The notes under the pieces: generated by a model
The model's database searches: none
Seen by the model: only the letters and a program-made list of their open reading frames with translations
What the model was told of the DNA's origin: nothing
Assembly (NCBI GenBank): GCA_029248755.1
Contig: JAQWIR010000024.1
Coordinates: 1 to 49,556, forward strand
From: Porticoccaceae bacterium
GTDB lineage: Bacteria > Pseudomonadota > Gammaproteobacteria > Pseudomonadales > Porticoccaceae
Length of the DNA: 49,556 nucleotides
Direction of reading: 5' to 3'
In this document: positions 7,816 through 18,517 of the stretch, in pieces
Position numbering within the stretch: position 1 is the first letter of the stretch
Layout: every line of letters begins with the position of its first letter
Position numbers and translations under genes: made by a program

Positions 7816-10800
7816 TTATCTAAAGTCTAAATTGACATTTTTACTGCCAAATTGTTCTTTTAATCGGCTAATTAGTTCATCTTTGGGGTGAACTTGCCAT
7901 TGCTTACCCAGGTTAAATTGCCCCGACGCAGTTGGATGAGCATAGTCCAATACCACGGGGCATGATCCATCTTTATAGTCATTGAGTGAACTCTGAAAAT
8001 CCCCTACCCAGCCATTACCTATATCTGCTTTAGTCACTGATATTCTGAGCTTTTCGAGTTTACTGCATCGGGCTTCATAGATTGACTGTATTGATTCGGC
8101 AACCATTTTTAAACCACCAGTATAGCTGTCCTCAGATACTTCACCTTTGACCACTAATAGCGCGTCTTTATTAAGAATATTTCTGTATATATCGAATTGC
8201 TCGGCCCAAACCGACAGTTCAAGCCGGCCACTTTTATCATCTAGGGTAATAAAGGCAAAACTATCGCCGCGCTTGTTCTTAAGCACTCGCATACCCACAA
8301 CCATTCCGTAGACGGTGGATTTTTCTTTGTCTGAACGAAGATCAACAATACGCTGAGGCAACATATGTTTTAGTTCATCTTCGTACTCATCGATTGGATG
8401 GCCGGTTAAGTACAAACCAAGGGTATCTTTTTCGCCGCCCAACCGCTCTTTTACCGAAAAGGATTTAGTATTTAGAAAACTTTTATAAGGATTTTGTTGT
8501 TTGCTTTCGACCATAGCACCACCGAACAAATCAGTCATACCACTACTGGCATCTCGCGCCTGTTGTTCTGCCATTTTTAAGGCTTGATCCATGCCCGCTA
8601 GCATAACTGCTCGGCGATAGCCTATTTCACCTTCTGGGCCAATTTCATCCAGTGCGCCACTGCGAATCAATGCATCTAGCGCTCTTTTATTGAGTTTTCT
8701 GCCATCGACTCGGGCGCAAAAATCAAATAAATCGGTAAAGGCGCCGCCCTGTTCTCGGCATTCAATAATATTTTCAATCGGGCCTTCACCCAGTCCTTTA
8801 ATAGCACCTAGCCCATAGATAACCTGACCCTCGTCGCCCACACTGAATTGGTACCTACCTCTGTTTACATCTGGCGGCAACAGATTTAAATCCATCGCTC
8901 GACATTCATCAATAAAGGTCACTACCTTATCGGTTTTATCCATATCCGAGGAAATAGTAGCCGCCATAAACTCTGCTGGATAATGGGTTTTTAACCAGCC
9001 AGTTTGATAAGCCACTAAGGCATAGGCCGCCGAATGGGATTTGTTAAATCCGTATCCAGCAAATTTTTCCATAAGATCAAAAATATTGGAGGCCAGTGAT
9101 TCGCTGTGGCCTTTTTCAATGGCACCCGAAACAAATAGCTCTCTCTGCTTGGCCATTTCATCGGCTTTCTTTTTACCCATAGCTCGACGTAACAAATCTG
9201 CACCGCCGAGGGTATAACCGCCCATCACCTGAGCAATCTGCATCACCTGTTCTTGGTAAAGAATAATGCCATAGGTAGGCTCTAGCGAAGGCTTTAGGCA
9301 TTCATGCTGATATTGAGAATGGGGGTAACTAACCTCGGCACGGCCTTTTTTACGATTGATGAAATCATCGACCATACCGGACTGCAATGGACCCGGTCTA
9401 AATAGTGCCACCAGTGCCACAATATCTTCAAAGCGGTCTGGACCTAACTTTTTAATCAGTTCTTTCATACCACGGGATTCAAGCTGGAATACCGCAGTTG
9501 TTTCCGCCCGCTGCATCAACTGGAAGGTTGGCGCATCATCCAGTGGAATATGGTCAATATTGAGCAATTCTTCACTATTGGCCGTTCGATCTTTATTGAT
9601 CATCTGTACCGCCCAATCAATAATGGTCAGGGTACGCAAACCAAGAAAGTCGAACTTAATTAACCCTGCCTCTTCTACATCATTTTTATCAAACTGCGTT
9701 ACCATCCCTGAGCCGGTATCATCACAGTAAATCGGTGAAAAATCGGTGATTTCTGTGGGTGCTATAACAACACCACCGGCGTGCTTACCACAGTTTCTTG
9801 ATATACCTTCTAGCTGCAGGGCCATGGACCAAATTTCTGAGGCCTCATCATCCTGCTTTAAAAATTCTTGTAATGTATCCTCTTCTTCTACGGCTTTTTC
9901 TAGCGTCATGCCTACTTCAAAGGGGATCATTTTCGATAGCTTGTCGGCTAGGCCATAGGATTTACCCTGTACTCGGGCAACATCACGCACAACAGCCTTA
10001 GCCGCCATGGTGCCGAAAGTCACAATCTGGGATACCGCATTACGGCCATAACGCTCTGCTACATAGGCAATGACTTTATCGCGCCCATCCATACAGAAAT
10101 CCACATCAAAATCCGGCAGAGATACTCGCTCTGGATTTAGAAATCGCTCAAATAGCAGATCGTATTCTATAGGGTCTAAGTCGGTAATTTTTAGTGCATA
10201 GGCGACCAATGACCCCGCACCAGAACCGCGGCCGGGGCCAACGGGTATTTTGTTGTCTTTAGCCCAGCGAATAAAGTCCATCACAATTAGGAAATAGCCG
10301 GGGAAACCCATCTGGATAATAATATCTAATTCAAATTTAAGTCGTTGATAATAGGTTTCACGAGTTTGTTGGAAATCGTCTGATTTAGTATCAAATAAAC
10401 TAACTAAACGTTTCTCTAGCCCTTCCTCAGAAACCTGAATTAGAAATTCTTCAATTGTCATACCCTCTGGAATCGGGTAATCAGGCAAGGAATATTCGCC
10501 AAAGGTTAAATCCACATTGCAGCGCTTGGCAATTTCTACTGTGTTTTCAATAGCCTCAGGGATATCACTAAATAACTCAGCCATTTCTTCAGGGCTTTTA
10601 AGGTACTGATTATCAGAATAACGACGCTCTCGGCGAGGATCGTCTAAGGCACGCCCCTCATAGATACATACTCTGGCCTCATGGGCTTCAAATTCACTGG
10701 ATTCGATAAAGCGAACATCATTAGTGGCAACAACTGGACATTCACAGCGTTGCGCCAGGGCGACCGCACTGTGAATATAGTCTTCTTCGTCTGCTCTATG

Positions 10801-11313
10801 GGTGCGCTGTAATTCCAGATAAAAACGATCGGGGAAAAGAGCCATCATTTGGCGCAGTGCTTTTTCAGCATCAGCATCACGCCCAGAAACTAAAGCTACG
10901 CCAACCTCGCCACCACGCCCACCCGATAGTGCGATTAGACCCTCGCCATGAGTTGATAACCATGATTTATCAATAATCGGAACTGCCTGACGCTGACCTT
11001 CAAGATAGGCACGAGAAATAAGCTGTGTTAGGTTTTTATAGCCCTTTAAATCGGCGGCCAACAGAACCAACTGGGTTGCAGTGCCCTCGTCTTGATCAGA
11101 GAGTAAAACATCAGCACCCAAAATAGGCTTAACACCCGCGCCTTGAACTGCCTTGTAAAACTTAATTAAGCCAAAAAAGTTATTAAAATCAGTGATTGCC
11201 ACTGCCGGCATACCCATATCAGCTACTTTCGCCGCTAGGGGTTTAATACGCACCAGACCATCAACCAAGGAGTACTCGGAGTGCAGGCGAAGATGGACAA
11301 ATTCAGTGGTCAT
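7816..11313 (-). CDS. dnaE: DNA polymerase III alpha subunit DnaE
   Basis: The replicative polymerase subunit. The chosen ATG at 11313 gives 1165 residues (E. coli 1160); a TTG three codons upstream is less likely. Domain order is the N-terminal PHP domain (FVHLRLHSEYSLVDG at the start), then the palm with the catalytic aspartates in LPDFDVDFCMDGRD near 400, and VGPGRGSGAGSLVAYAL just before it. A third catalytic Asp lies in KFDFLGLRTLT, followed by fingers, the HhH region and a C-terminal OB domain (VYGMVVGMRVLKNKRGDSFAF). It is complete, downstream of rnhB by about 100 bases and upstream of accA. Confidence 0.97.
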   Translation of the reverse strand: MTTEFVHLRLHSEYSLVDGLVRIKPLAAKVADMGMPAVAITDFNNFFGLIKFYKAVQGAGVKPILGADVLLSDQDEGTATQLVLLAADLKGYKNLTQLISRAYLEGQRQAVPIIDKSWLSTHGEGLIALSGGRGGEVGVALVSGRDADAEKALRQMMALFPDRFYLELQRTHRADEEDYIHSAVALAQRCECPVVATNDVRFIESSEFEAHEARVCIYEGRALDDPRRERRYSDNQYLKSPEEMAELFSDIPEAIENTVEIAKRCNVDLTFGEYSLPDYPIPEGMTIEEFLIQVSEEGLEKRLVSLFDTKSDDFQQTRETYYQRLKFELDIIIQMGFPGYFLIVMDFIRWAKDNKIPVGPGRGSGAGSLVAYALKITDLDPIEYDLLFERFLNPERVSLPDFDVDFCMDGRDKVIAYVAERYGRNAVSQIVTFGTMAAKAVVRDVARVQGKSYGLADKLSKMIPFEVGMTLEKAVEEEDTLQEFLKQDDEASEIWSMALQLEGISRNCGKHAGGVVIAPTEITDFSPIYCDDTGSGMVTQFDKNDVEEAGLIKFDFLGLRTLTIIDWAVQMINKDRTANSEELLNIDHIPLDDAPTFQLMQRAETTAVFQLESRGMKELIKKLGPDRFEDIVALVALFRPGPLQSGMVDDFINRKKGRAEVSYPHSQYQHECLKPSLEPTYGIILYQEQVMQIAQVMGGYTLGGADLLRRAMGKKKADEMAKQRELFVSGAIEKGHSESLASNIFDLMEKFAGYGFNKSHSAAYALVAYQTGWLKTHYPAEFMAATISSDMDKTDKVVTFIDECRAMDLNLLPPDVNRGRYQFSVGDEGQVIYGLGAIKGLGEGPIENIIECREQGGAFTDLFDFCARVDGRKLNKRALDALIRSGALDEIGPEGEIGYRRAVMLAGMDQALKMAEQQARDASSGMTDLFGGAMVESKQQNPYKSFLNTKSFSVKERLGGEKDTLGLYLTGHPIDEYEDELKHMLPQRIVDLRSDKEKSTVYGMVVGMRVLKNKRGDSFAFITLDDKSGRLELSVWAEQFDIYRNILNKDALLVVKGEVSEDSYTGGLKMVAESIQSIYEARCSKLEKLRISVTKADIGNGWVGDFQSSLNDYKDGSCPVVLDYAHPTASGQFNLGKQWQVHPKDELISRLKEQFGSKNVNLDFR

Positions 11314-11414
11314 AATGGTCAACTTACAATCGCTTTATAATGAAAAGTAATCAAAGATTTAATGTATAGCTTCAACTGAATTAACTCAAGCCAAAGCGTT
11401 TAAAATTATAGTTT

Positions 11415-12029
11415 TTATAGTAATGATTGTTGTTCTGGCAGCAAGTTTTCACTGACCGGTGCAAATGATCGCCGATGAATGGGTGTTGCTCCTAAACGCT
11501 TAAGCGCTTCCATATGTTGCGCGGTACCATAGCCTTTGTTCTTGGCAAATCCATAGCCAGGGTATTTAGTATCAAAAGCGACCATTTCCGCATCGCGCAC
11601 CACCTTGGCAATAATCGATGCCGCACTAATCACTTCAACCCGTCCATCGCCCTTTACTACTGCTTCGGCTTTGTATTCCCATGTAGGCAAACGATTACCG
11701 TCAACAGCCACGAAGTCTGGCTGTGTTTTTAAACCTATAACCGCACGGCGCATGGCCATCATGGTCGATTGCAGAATATTGTATTGATCAATTTCAGCGA
11801 CCGATGCTCTTGCCACACAGTAGGCTATAGCCTGCTCTGTGATTTCTTTATACAGCACTTCTCTCTGATGAGCTGTCAGGGCTTTAGAGTCGGCTAAACC
11901 TTGAATACTGTGGTTGGCGGGCAAAATAACGGCAGCGGTGACTACATCGCCTGCTAGAGGCCCTCTGCCTACTTCATCCACGCCCGCGAGTAGTTTTATG
12001 TTTTGAGGGGGTTGCCATTGATCAACCAC
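11415..12029 (-). CDS. rnhB: Ribonuclease HII
   Basis: Cleaves RNA of RNA-DNA hybrids and at single ribonucleotides in DNA. The 204 residues carry the four metal-binding acids in the same order and spacing as E. coli: D18 and E19 in [13 protein letters not shown]110 in VDGNRLP and D128 in [14 protein letters not shown]. The start is GTG, two bases after the lpxB stop, so the genes are probably translationally coupled. It is the usual neighbour between lpxB and dnaE. Confidence 0.96.
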   Translation of the reverse strand: MVDQWQPPQNIKLLAGVDEVGRGPLAGDVVTAAVILPANHSIQGLADSKALTAHQREVLYKEITEQAIAYCVARASVAEIDQYNILQSTMMAMRRAVIGLKTQPDFVAVDGNRLPTWEYKAEAVVKGDGRVEVISAASIIAKVVRDAEMVAFDTKYPGYGFAKNKGYGTAQHMEALKRLGATPIHRRSFAPVSENLLPEQQSLL

Positions 12030-12031
12030 CC

Positions 12032-13198
12032 CTACTCACCCGCTATAAGTTGTGAAATGGCAGTGGTTGCCAAACTAGCTGAATCTAGGGATAACTGCTG
12101 GTGTATTTCATCGAATTTTTCAACCAATCCAGATCTATTTTGCTGGAAAAGTTTAACCACCTCTGCCGATAAATTTTCAACCGTTGCCTTATCTTGAATT
12201 AATTCTGCGACTAAAGGCTGATTGGCTAATAAATTAGGCAGTGAAACATAGGGGGTTTTAATTAACCCAGACATTAATTTAAAGGATAGTGAATTCATGC
12301 GGTAGCCAACCACCATGGGCTTTTTAAGTAACATGGCTTCAAGGGCTGTGGTACCAGAGGTCAGCAACACCACATCTGCGGCTTCCATTGCCTGATGGGA
12401 CTGCTGTTTTAGTAATCTTACCTTGTCTGATCTTGGGTCAAGAATTTTCTGCAATTGATCAAATCTTGATTGATTAGCCGCTGGCATTATTAGTTGTAAT
12501 TCGCTGCCTATTTGTTGACCAGCTTTAGTGGCAGCTTCTACTAAAAGCTCTGCCATTAATTCTACTTCTGAACTGCGACTGCCCGGCATTATACAAAGGG
12601 TTGGCTTGTTAGGGTCTAGACCTAATGCTTGCCTTGCTTTGACAGTATTTGGCTGTTTGGGAAATTGTTTTGCCAAAGGATGACCGACATAGGTAACAGG
12701 CACCTGATGACGCTGATAAAATTCTGCTTCAAAGGGAAACAATGTCAGCATCAAATCCACTGAGCGTTTAATATTTTTGATTCGTCCCTGACGCCATGCC
12801 CAAACCGAAGGACTGACATAATGAACAGATTTGATGCCATTAGTCCGAAGCTTTTGCTCAATTTTTCCGTTAAAGTCGGGAGAATCTATGCCGATAAAGA
12901 CCACAGGTTTGTTTGCTGAATAACGCTTGATAATTGAACGACGTATAGATAAAAGTTCGGGTAGCCTTTTTAACGGCTCCCAGAGACCCATCACTGAAAG
13001 CCTTTCCATGTCAAACAGGGAGTTGAAACCTTGAGCTATCATTTTTGGCCCGCCAATACCTTCAAAAACAGCATTGGGGTATTGCTTCTTTAATCCCTGT
13101 ATTAGATCTGCACCTAGTAAGTCACCAGATGTTTCACCTGCGACAATGGCAAAAACAGGAGCTTCCACCACTTTTACCACTTCCACCACTTCAGCCAT
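12032..13198 (-). CDS. lpxB: Lipid-A-disaccharide synthase LpxB
   Basis: A GT19 glycosyltransferase that joins UDP-2,3-diacylglucosamine and lipid X to form the lipid A disaccharide at the inner membrane. It has 388 residues (E. coli 382). Motifs: [18 protein letters not shown] near the N-terminus, [44 protein letters not shown], and [23 protein letters not shown] near the C-terminus. The first dozen residues ([14 protein letters not shown]) come from a short imperfect DNA repeat and look like a small non-conserved extension. It lies 3 bases after lpxA. Confidence 0.96.
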   Translation of the reverse strand: MAEVVEVVKVVEAPVFAIVAGETSGDLLGADLIQGLKKQYPNAVFEGIGGPKMIAQGFNSLFDMERLSVMGLWEPLKRLPELLSIRRSIIKRYSANKPVVFIGIDSPDFNGKIEQKLRTNGIKSVHYVSPSVWAWRQGRIKNIKRSVDLMLTLFPFEAEFYQRHQVPVTYVGHPLAKQFPKQPNTVKARQALGLDPNKPTLCIMPGSRSSEVELMAELLVEAATKAGQQIGSELQLIMPAANQSRFDQLQKILDPRSDKVRLLKQQSHQAMEAADVVLLTSGTTALEAMLLKKPMVVGYRMNSLSFKLMSGLIKTPYVSLPNLLANQPLVAELIQDKATVENLSAEVVKLFQQNRSGLVEKFDEIHQQLSLDSASLATTAISQLIAGE

Positions 13199-13201
13199 AG
13201 C

Positions 13202-13969
13202 CTAGCGAATAATACCGCGGGTAGAGGCTTTTAATGATTCGAGAAACACTGTAATTACAGCATCATCACCCAGTTTAGCAATGGCTTCTATGGCTTCCTC
13301 TAATGATAGACCTCGGCGATAGAGTAGCTTATAGGCTTTATTGGCCAGAGCAATTTGATCGGCGCTAAATCCACGACGCTTTAGGCCTTCTTTATTAATA
13401 GTTCTTGGTTCTGCGGGGCTACCAAAAGCGGTCACAAAAGCGGGGATATCATGGTAACTAAAGGCAGCAGGACCGACAAAACTATGAGCACCAATAGAAA
13501 CATATTGATGAATGAGCGCATACCCAGAAAGTATGGCCCAATCGCCCACAATTACATGACCGGCAAGGCTAGAATTATTGACCATAATTACATGATCACC
13601 GATTACTGAGTCATGCCCGACATGGGCATAGGCCATCAGTAAATTATGGTTACCAATTACCGTTTCACCCTTATCTTGAACCGTGCCGCGATGGATAGTA
13701 ACGCCCTCACGAATCACATTATCATTACCAATAATAAGTTTCGTGGGCTCGCCTTTATATTTTAGATCAGGGGTATCATCGCCAATCGTTGAAAACTGGT
13801 AAATCTTGTTATTGGCACCAATAATTGAGGGTCCACGAATCACGACATGGGAGGCAATAGAACAGTTGTCGCCAATTTCAACATCGGGACCTATCACTGT
13901 CCAAGGACCAATACTAACGTTTTCGCCAATTTTCGCCTTGGGATCTATGATTGCAGTAGAGTCAATCAC
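13202..13969 (-). CDS. lpxA: UDP-N-acetylglucosamine acyltransferase LpxA
   Basis: First step of lipid A synthesis: it moves 3-hydroxyacyl from ACP to UDP-GlcNAc. The 255 residues form a left-handed beta helix of hexapeptide repeats (for example IGENVSIGPWTVIG) with a helical C-terminal domain. The catalytic His is H119 in AYAHVGHDSVIG, matching E. coli H125. The start is GTG and overlaps the fabZ stop by four bases (GTGA), indicating coupled translation. Confidence 0.97.
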   Translation of the reverse strand: MIDSTAIIDPKAKIGENVSIGPWTVIGPDVEIGDNCSIASHVVIRGPSIIGANNKIYQFSTIGDDTPDLKYKGEPTKLIIGNDNVIREGVTIHRGTVQDKGETVIGNHNLLMAYAHVGHDSVIGDHVIMVNNSSLAGHVIVGDWAILSGYALIHQYVSIGAHSFVGPAAFSYHDIPAFVTAFGSPAEPRTINKEGLKRRGFSADQIALANKAYKLLYRRGLSLEEAIEAIAKLGDDAVITVFLESLKASTRGIIR

Positions 13970-14412
13970 ACTACTTTGTCTCTATCCTGAAAAGCGCAAA
14001 GTAAGGTAGCTTCACAGCAGACTTTACCATCCACAGAGGCACTGGTGTTAAAACGCCACATATGGCGTTTTACGGTATCTACTTCTGATGTTAGGACCAA
14101 CTTATCACCAGGTACTACGGGCTTTTTAAACCGCGCTTTATCAACACCGGCAAATAAGAACAATTTACCGTCATCTGCAGTTATTCCCGAGGAGTGAAAA
14201 CCTAATATTCCCGATGCCTGAGCCAAAGCTTCAACAATCATAACGCCCGGAAAAATGGGGGCTCCTGGGAAGTGGCCGTTAAAAACATCCTCATTAAAAC
14301 TAATATTTTTATAGGCAACAATTCGCTTATTGGCTTCGATCTCTTCCACTCTATCAACCAATAAAAACGGGTATCTATGAGGTAGAAGCTTCATTATTTC
14401 ATTTACGTTCAT
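13966..14412 (-). CDS. fabZ: 3-hydroxyacyl-ACP dehydratase FabZ
   Basis: Dehydrates 3-hydroxyacyl-ACP in fatty acid elongation and competes with LpxA/LpxD for 3-hydroxymyristoyl-ACP. The 148-residue hot-dog protein has the catalytic pair H47 ([12 protein letters not shown]) and E61 (VEALAQASG), and opens with [17 protein letters not shown]. It lies between lpxD and lpxA as in most gammaproteobacteria, with a 4-base overlap with lpxA. Confidence 0.97.
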   Translation of the reverse strand: MNVNEIMKLLPHRYPFLLVDRVEEIEANKRIVAYKNISFNEDVFNGHFPGAPIFPGVMIVEALAQASGILGFHSSGITADDGKLFLFAGVDKARFKKPVVPGDKLVLTSEVDTVKRHMWRFNTSASVDGKVCCEATLLCAFQDRDKVV

Positions 14413-14454
14413 TAGTTATGTCCATTCGTAAGAATATAATTGCTATCTAAAATA

Positions 14455-15477
14455 TTAATCTTTTTTTTCTAATTTTTTTAATCGCTGTGAAATGGAGTTC
14501 AACTGACTCATACGCACTGAATTTTTTGACCATTCGGCGGTTGTCATTAAAGGCATTGCCCCATTTGAATAGGAGTCAGGTTGTTTAATATTTTTAAACA
14601 CCAAGCTGTGCGCCATTACCTGTACATTGTCACATAAACTTGCATGCCCCACTACATGGGCACCGGCAGCAAGCAAACAATTTTTACCTAAAACTGTACT
14701 ACCTGCAACACCAGAATAAGCCGCCATTGCAGTGTTATCGCCAATTTCAGCGTTATGGGCTATTTGCACATGGTTATCTAATATTACGCTATTGCCAATA
14801 ACCGTGTCATTGATTGCACCTCTATCAATGGTTGTGCAGGCGCCAATCTCAACATCATCACCAATCACTACGCCGCCAATTTGACTGATTTTTTGCCAAC
14901 CCAGTTTGCCTTTAGATGCAAACCCAAAGCCATCAGCACCAATGACCGCACCACTGTGAATTTTTACCCTAGAGCCAATACGAACATTATGATAGATCGA
15001 AACATTGGCCGCTACACTACTTCCCTCACCTATTTCAGACCCAGAACCAATAAAGGTATTAGCTTTAATATCTGTTCCTGATCCAATTCGAACATTAGAC
15101 TCAATCACCACATTGGGGCCAACAGAAACTTCATCACCGATAATAGCTGATGGATCTATAACAGCACTTTTATGAATTTCTTTTGGTACTGTAGGGGCGC
15201 TGTCAAACCATGCACTAATTTTGGCATAGCTGAGATAGGCGTCTTTTACAATTAAACAGTTACCCTTAAAACAATCCGACTGAGCTTGCTCTAGGATAAC
15301 CGCCCCAGCACGACAGTTAGCTAACTGCTTTTTAAACTTAGGGCTTCCTAAAAAGGCTATATCAGTAGGCTCGGCAGATTCTAGCGCTCCCAGCCCAGTA
15401 ATCGTAAAATCCTCATCTCCCTTGACCTTAGCATCAAGGAATGATGCTATTTGCTTTAAGGTATAGGAGGTCATCAT
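14455..15477 (-). CDS. lpxD: UDP-3-O-acylglucosamine N-acyltransferase LpxD
   Basis: Third step of lipid A synthesis, adding the N-linked 3-hydroxyacyl chain. I choose the ATG at 15477 (340 residues, E. coli 341), with TTGGAT about 6 bases upstream. A TTG four codons further out is the alternative. An N-terminal uridine-binding domain (ITGLGALESAEPTDIAFL) precedes a left-handed beta helix. The catalytic His is near residue 241 in VQIAHNAEIG. The C-terminal helix is RMSQLNSISQRLKKLEKK. It is between skp and fabZ. Confidence 0.94.
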   Translation of the reverse strand: MMTSYTLKQIASFLDAKVKGDEDFTITGLGALESAEPTDIAFLGSPKFKKQLANCRAGAVILEQAQSDCFKGNCLIVKDAYLSYAKISAWFDSAPTVPKEIHKSAVIDPSAIIGDEVSVGPNVVIESNVRIGSGTDIKANTFIGSGSEIGEGSSVAANVSIYHNVRIGSRVKIHSGAVIGADGFGFASKGKLGWQKISQIGGVVIGDDVEIGACTTIDRGAINDTVIGNSVILDNHVQIAHNAEIGDNTAMAAYSGVAGSTVLGKNCLLAAGAHVVGHASLCDNVQVMAHSLVFKNIKQPDSYSNGAMPLMTTAEWSKNSVRMSQLNSISQRLKKLEKKD

Positions 15478-15498
15478 CGAATTATCCAATGAGTAATA

Positions 15499-16056
15499 TT
15501 ACTCAGAATCTGCTTTAGGTTTGGTTTTAGCGTCAATACGAGCTGCTACCTTGCCTGTAATCGACGTCTCTGGAGTAGCAAGCAGTACTGATTCTGCTCT
15601 TAATAAAATCGAGATACCTTCCTCTTTGACAATTTCCTGAAGTGCTTGTTCAACAAAGGGGGCTAGATCTTGCAGGATTCGCTGCTCTAATTGCTTTTGC
15701 TCCGCTGTAATTTTTTGAATGGCTAATTCAGCATCAGCTTTAACATAGCTCATTTTCTTTTGATGTTCGGCCAGCTCTTCTTGCGACCAAGTAAGACGCT
15801 TGGTTTCAGCTTCTTTCGCCATAGCTTGGAAATCAGCAGAAGAACTCTCATATTTGGCTTTTAAACTAATAAAATCAGCACTTTCTTCGAATACTTTGAG
15901 TGCATTTTGTGCCGCATTAGAGCTAAAAATAGCAACTCTAGCATCAACCACTGCCAATTTTTCTGACTGAGGATCTGCTGCTTTGACAAATGATACAGAG
16001 AAGACAAAGGCAACAATTGCCATCAATCCAAAAATTTTAAATGTGTTAGTTTTCAT
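15499..16056 (-). CDS. skp: Periplasmic chaperone Skp/OmpH
   Basis: A periplasmic chaperone for outer membrane proteins. The 185 residues start with a signal peptide cleaved near A26 (VKA-ADP). A short beta core (KLAVVDARVAIFSSN) follows, then long charged coiled-coil helices (about 60-130) typical of the jellyfish-like Skp trimer, then SILLRAESVLLATPETSITGKV (in part), which completes the core. It is directly after bamA, its functional partner. Confidence 0.93.
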   Translation of the reverse strand: MKTNTFKIFGLMAIVAFVFSVSFVKAADPQSEKLAVVDARVAIFSSNAAQNALKVFEESADFISLKAKYESSSADFQAMAKEAETKRLTWSQEELAEHQKKMSYVKADAELAIQKITAEQKQLEQRILQDLAPFVEQALQEIVKEEGISILLRAESVLLATPETSITGKVAARIDAKTKPKADSE

Positions 16057-16079
16057 ATTTTTTAACCTTATCTTGAAAA

Positions 16080-18431
16080 TTAGAACTGATTACCTAACGA
16101 AAATTGAAACATTTCCGTTTCATCATAATCACTAGCATTTAATGGCTTTGCAAAACTAAACGTTAGCGGCCCCATTGCACTCAACCAAGTTGCACCTATG
16201 CCTACAGAGTATCTTAACTCACCTACATCTGGTTTAAAGCAGTTTATTTGTGTCTCACCGCATTTGGTATTAAAAATATTCCCTACATCAAGAAAAAACG
16301 CTGATTGCATTGATCGATTATCCTTAATAAAGGGCATTGGAAAAATAATCTCAGCACCAAATTCTATTTGAACATTTCCACCAATTGGATCAGGAGTACT
16401 GTATATCGAGGAAGTAGAACATGATTCATCATCACCAGAGCATGGAGTATCCTGTGGCCCCAGTGAATTTCTCTCAAAACCTCTTACTGAGCCGAAACCA
16501 CCACCATAGAAATTTTTGAAAAATGGTAGTTGAGTAGTATCACCATAACTTTCGCCCAAGCCCAGATCTGCGCGAAGTTTCAGGGTCAGCGAGCGAGTTA
16601 GACCACGCAAGTACTGGCCCTTGTAGGTCATCTTATAATACTCTAATCCAGAGCCTGGTAATGCAAAATTCAAAGCGACTCTTTGTGAAGCACCTCTGGT
16701 GGCAAACATACCGCGATTGAGGGTTGATTTTGACCAATTAAGGTTTAAATTAAACACATCAAAATTACTACCATTGGCATTAATGAAATTCCTTATTTCG
16801 CTTGAGGAATAATTGCCTGATCGAATTTCAAGATTTTCAAAGCCCACTCCAAAACCTACACGCTCTACTTCAGAAATTGGATAACCCCAGTTAACATTGG
16901 CGCCTTTTGAGTTTGTTGAAAAGCTGGATACATTAATCTGATCGTAATCAGTGTCTCGCGAGAAAATACTGTAGCCAACATTAACGCCATCAACAGTGAA
17001 ATACGGCTCAGAAAAACTTAGGTTTAGTGAATCCTGATAGGTGCTTCGGTTTATTGCTACAGTCACTTTTTTACCGGTACCTAAAAAATTATTTTCGCTT
17101 AAATTAGCGCCTAACACCATGCCATAACCTTGGGCATAACCAATACTTGCTCCAACCGACCCAGAGGGTTGCTCCTCTACGGTATAAATTACGTCAATTT
17201 GGTCATTTACACTTGGAACCGGAATAGTTTCTACTTCGACACCCTTAAAATAACCCAAACGCTCTAAACGAACCTTTGATAAATCAATCAACGAATTATT
17301 AGCTGAAGATCCTTCCATTTGACGCATCTCGCGACGAAGAACATCGTCCTGAGTTTTTGTATTACCTCTAAACTCAATCCGACGTACATAGGCTCGCATC
17401 CCAGGAATAATTACAAAGGTGACTTTAGCAGTATTATCTTCTTTATTTAAATCAGGGTAAGCATCAACTTTTGCGAAGGTATAACCCTCGTTGCCAAGAC
17501 GACGTGTAATTAGCTCGGTTGATGCGGTCATTAAGGCCTGGGAAAATCTCATTCCCTTTCGCATCAATATCATTGCGCGAATATCGGATTCCGGCAATTT
17601 AAGTTCACCAGACAATTCAATATCACTTATAGAATAGGTTTCACCCTCGTCAAGGGTAATCGTAATATAAACTGATTCTTTATCTGCGCTTACGGATACC
17701 TGAGTATTTTTTATTTCGAAAGCCAAATAACCACGATCCAGATACCAGGTCTCAAGATTTTCAATATCACCTGTTAGCTTTTCACGTGAATATTTATCAT
17801 TACTTGTTAACCAAGACCAAAAACCGGTTTCATTTAGCTCAAAATCCTCACGCAGGTCTTTTTCACTAAAACTTTTATTACCAATAATATTAATATGTCT
17901 TATTTTAGCGACACTACCCTCATCTACATCAATGTTAATTACCACACGATTTCTAGGCAACTCTTCCACTTTACTAGTAACCACTGCACCATAGCGGCCT
18001 TGAGAGACATATTGTCGCTGAAGCTCCTGAGACATTCCGTCAAGAATAGATTGGCGAAATATTTGTCCCTCAGATAAACCATTATCAGTCAGCGCATCAA
18101 ACAACTGTTCCGATTCAATGACTTTATTGCCTTCAAGATTAATCTCACTAATGGCTGGTCTTTCTTTCAAAACAATCACTAGGACGCCATTTTCCTGAGC
18201 CATGGCGACATCAGCAAAAAAACCAGTACCAAAAATAGATCTAGAAGCCTCTCTTATAGATGACTGATCTACTTGATCACCTACATTTATTGGCAATGCT
18301 GAAAAAACTGTACCAGCAGAAACTCGCTGTAATCCTTCAATACGAATATCTGATACTTGAAACAGCGTATCAGTTGCCAGTGATATATGGCCAAATAGAG
18401 CAAGGCAGAGGCCTAAAAATAGTCGTTTCAT
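16080..18431 (-). CDS. bamA: Outer membrane protein assembly factor BamA
   Basis: The central beta-barrel insertase of the BAM complex. It has 783 residues: a signal peptide ending about A19 (SLA-TDT), five POTRA domains (about 25-420), and a C-terminal 16-strand barrel. The conserved loop-6 motif VRGFERNSLGP is present and the protein ends in Phe (FSLGNQF), the outer-membrane C-terminal signature. An extracellular loop next to VRGF holds two Cys (TPCSGDDESC) that could form a disulfide. It lies between rseP and skp as usual. Confidence 0.97.
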   Translation of the reverse strand: MKRLFLGLCLALFGHISLATDTLFQVSDIRIEGLQRVSAGTVFSALPINVGDQVDQSSIREASRSIFGTGFFADVAMAQENGVLVIVLKERPAISEINLEGNKVIESEQLFDALTDNGLSEGQIFRQSILDGMSQELQRQYVSQGRYGAVVTSKVEELPRNRVVINIDVDEGSVAKIRHINIIGNKSFSEKDLREDFELNETGFWSWLTSNDKYSREKLTGDIENLETWYLDRGYLAFEIKNTQVSVSADKESVYITITLDEGETYSISDIELSGELKLPESDIRAMILMRKGMRFSQALMTASTELITRRLGNEGYTFAKVDAYPDLNKEDNTAKVTFVIIPGMRAYVRRIEFRGNTKTQDDVLRREMRQMEGSSANNSLIDLSKVRLERLGYFKGVEVETIPVPSVNDQIDVIYTVEEQPSGSVGASIGYAQGYGMVLGANLSENNFLGTGKKVTVAINRSTYQDSLNLSFSEPYFTVDGVNVGYSIFSRDTDYDQINVSSFSTNSKGANVNWGYPISEVERVGFGVGFENLEIRSGNYSSSEIRNFINANGSNFDVFNLNLNWSKSTLNRGMFATRGASQRVALNFALPGSGLEYYKMTYKGQYLRGLTRSLTLKLRADLGLGESYGDTTQLPFFKNFYGGGFGSVRGFERNSLGPQDTPCSGDDESCSTSSIYSTPDPIGGNVQIEFGAEIIFPMPFIKDNRSMQSAFFLDVGNIFNTKCGETQINCFKPDVGELRYSVGIGATWLSAMGPLTFSFAKPLNASDYDETEMFQFSLGNQF

Positions 18432-18482
18432 GTATTTAAATTCTGCCTATTTGTAATTTTATTTTAAGGGTTTAATTGCAAT

Positions 18483-18517
18483 GGTCTAAAAAGGTCTAAA
18501 AAGGTCTCATAAGGTCA
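18483..18517. repeat. Short 10-bp tandem repeat at the end of rseP
   Basis: Three and a half copies of GGTCTAAAAA (18483-18492, 18493-18502, degenerate 18503-18512, partial 18513 on) run across the rseP stop codon into the gap before bamA. They look like simple slippage. No function is apparent. Confidence 0.7.

Noticed and set aside
13157-13198. Functional repeat domain at the LpxB N-terminus
   Set aside because: The Val/Glu stretch is only about a dozen residues long and is explained by a short DNA repeat before the normal LpxB start. It is likely a neutral extension.
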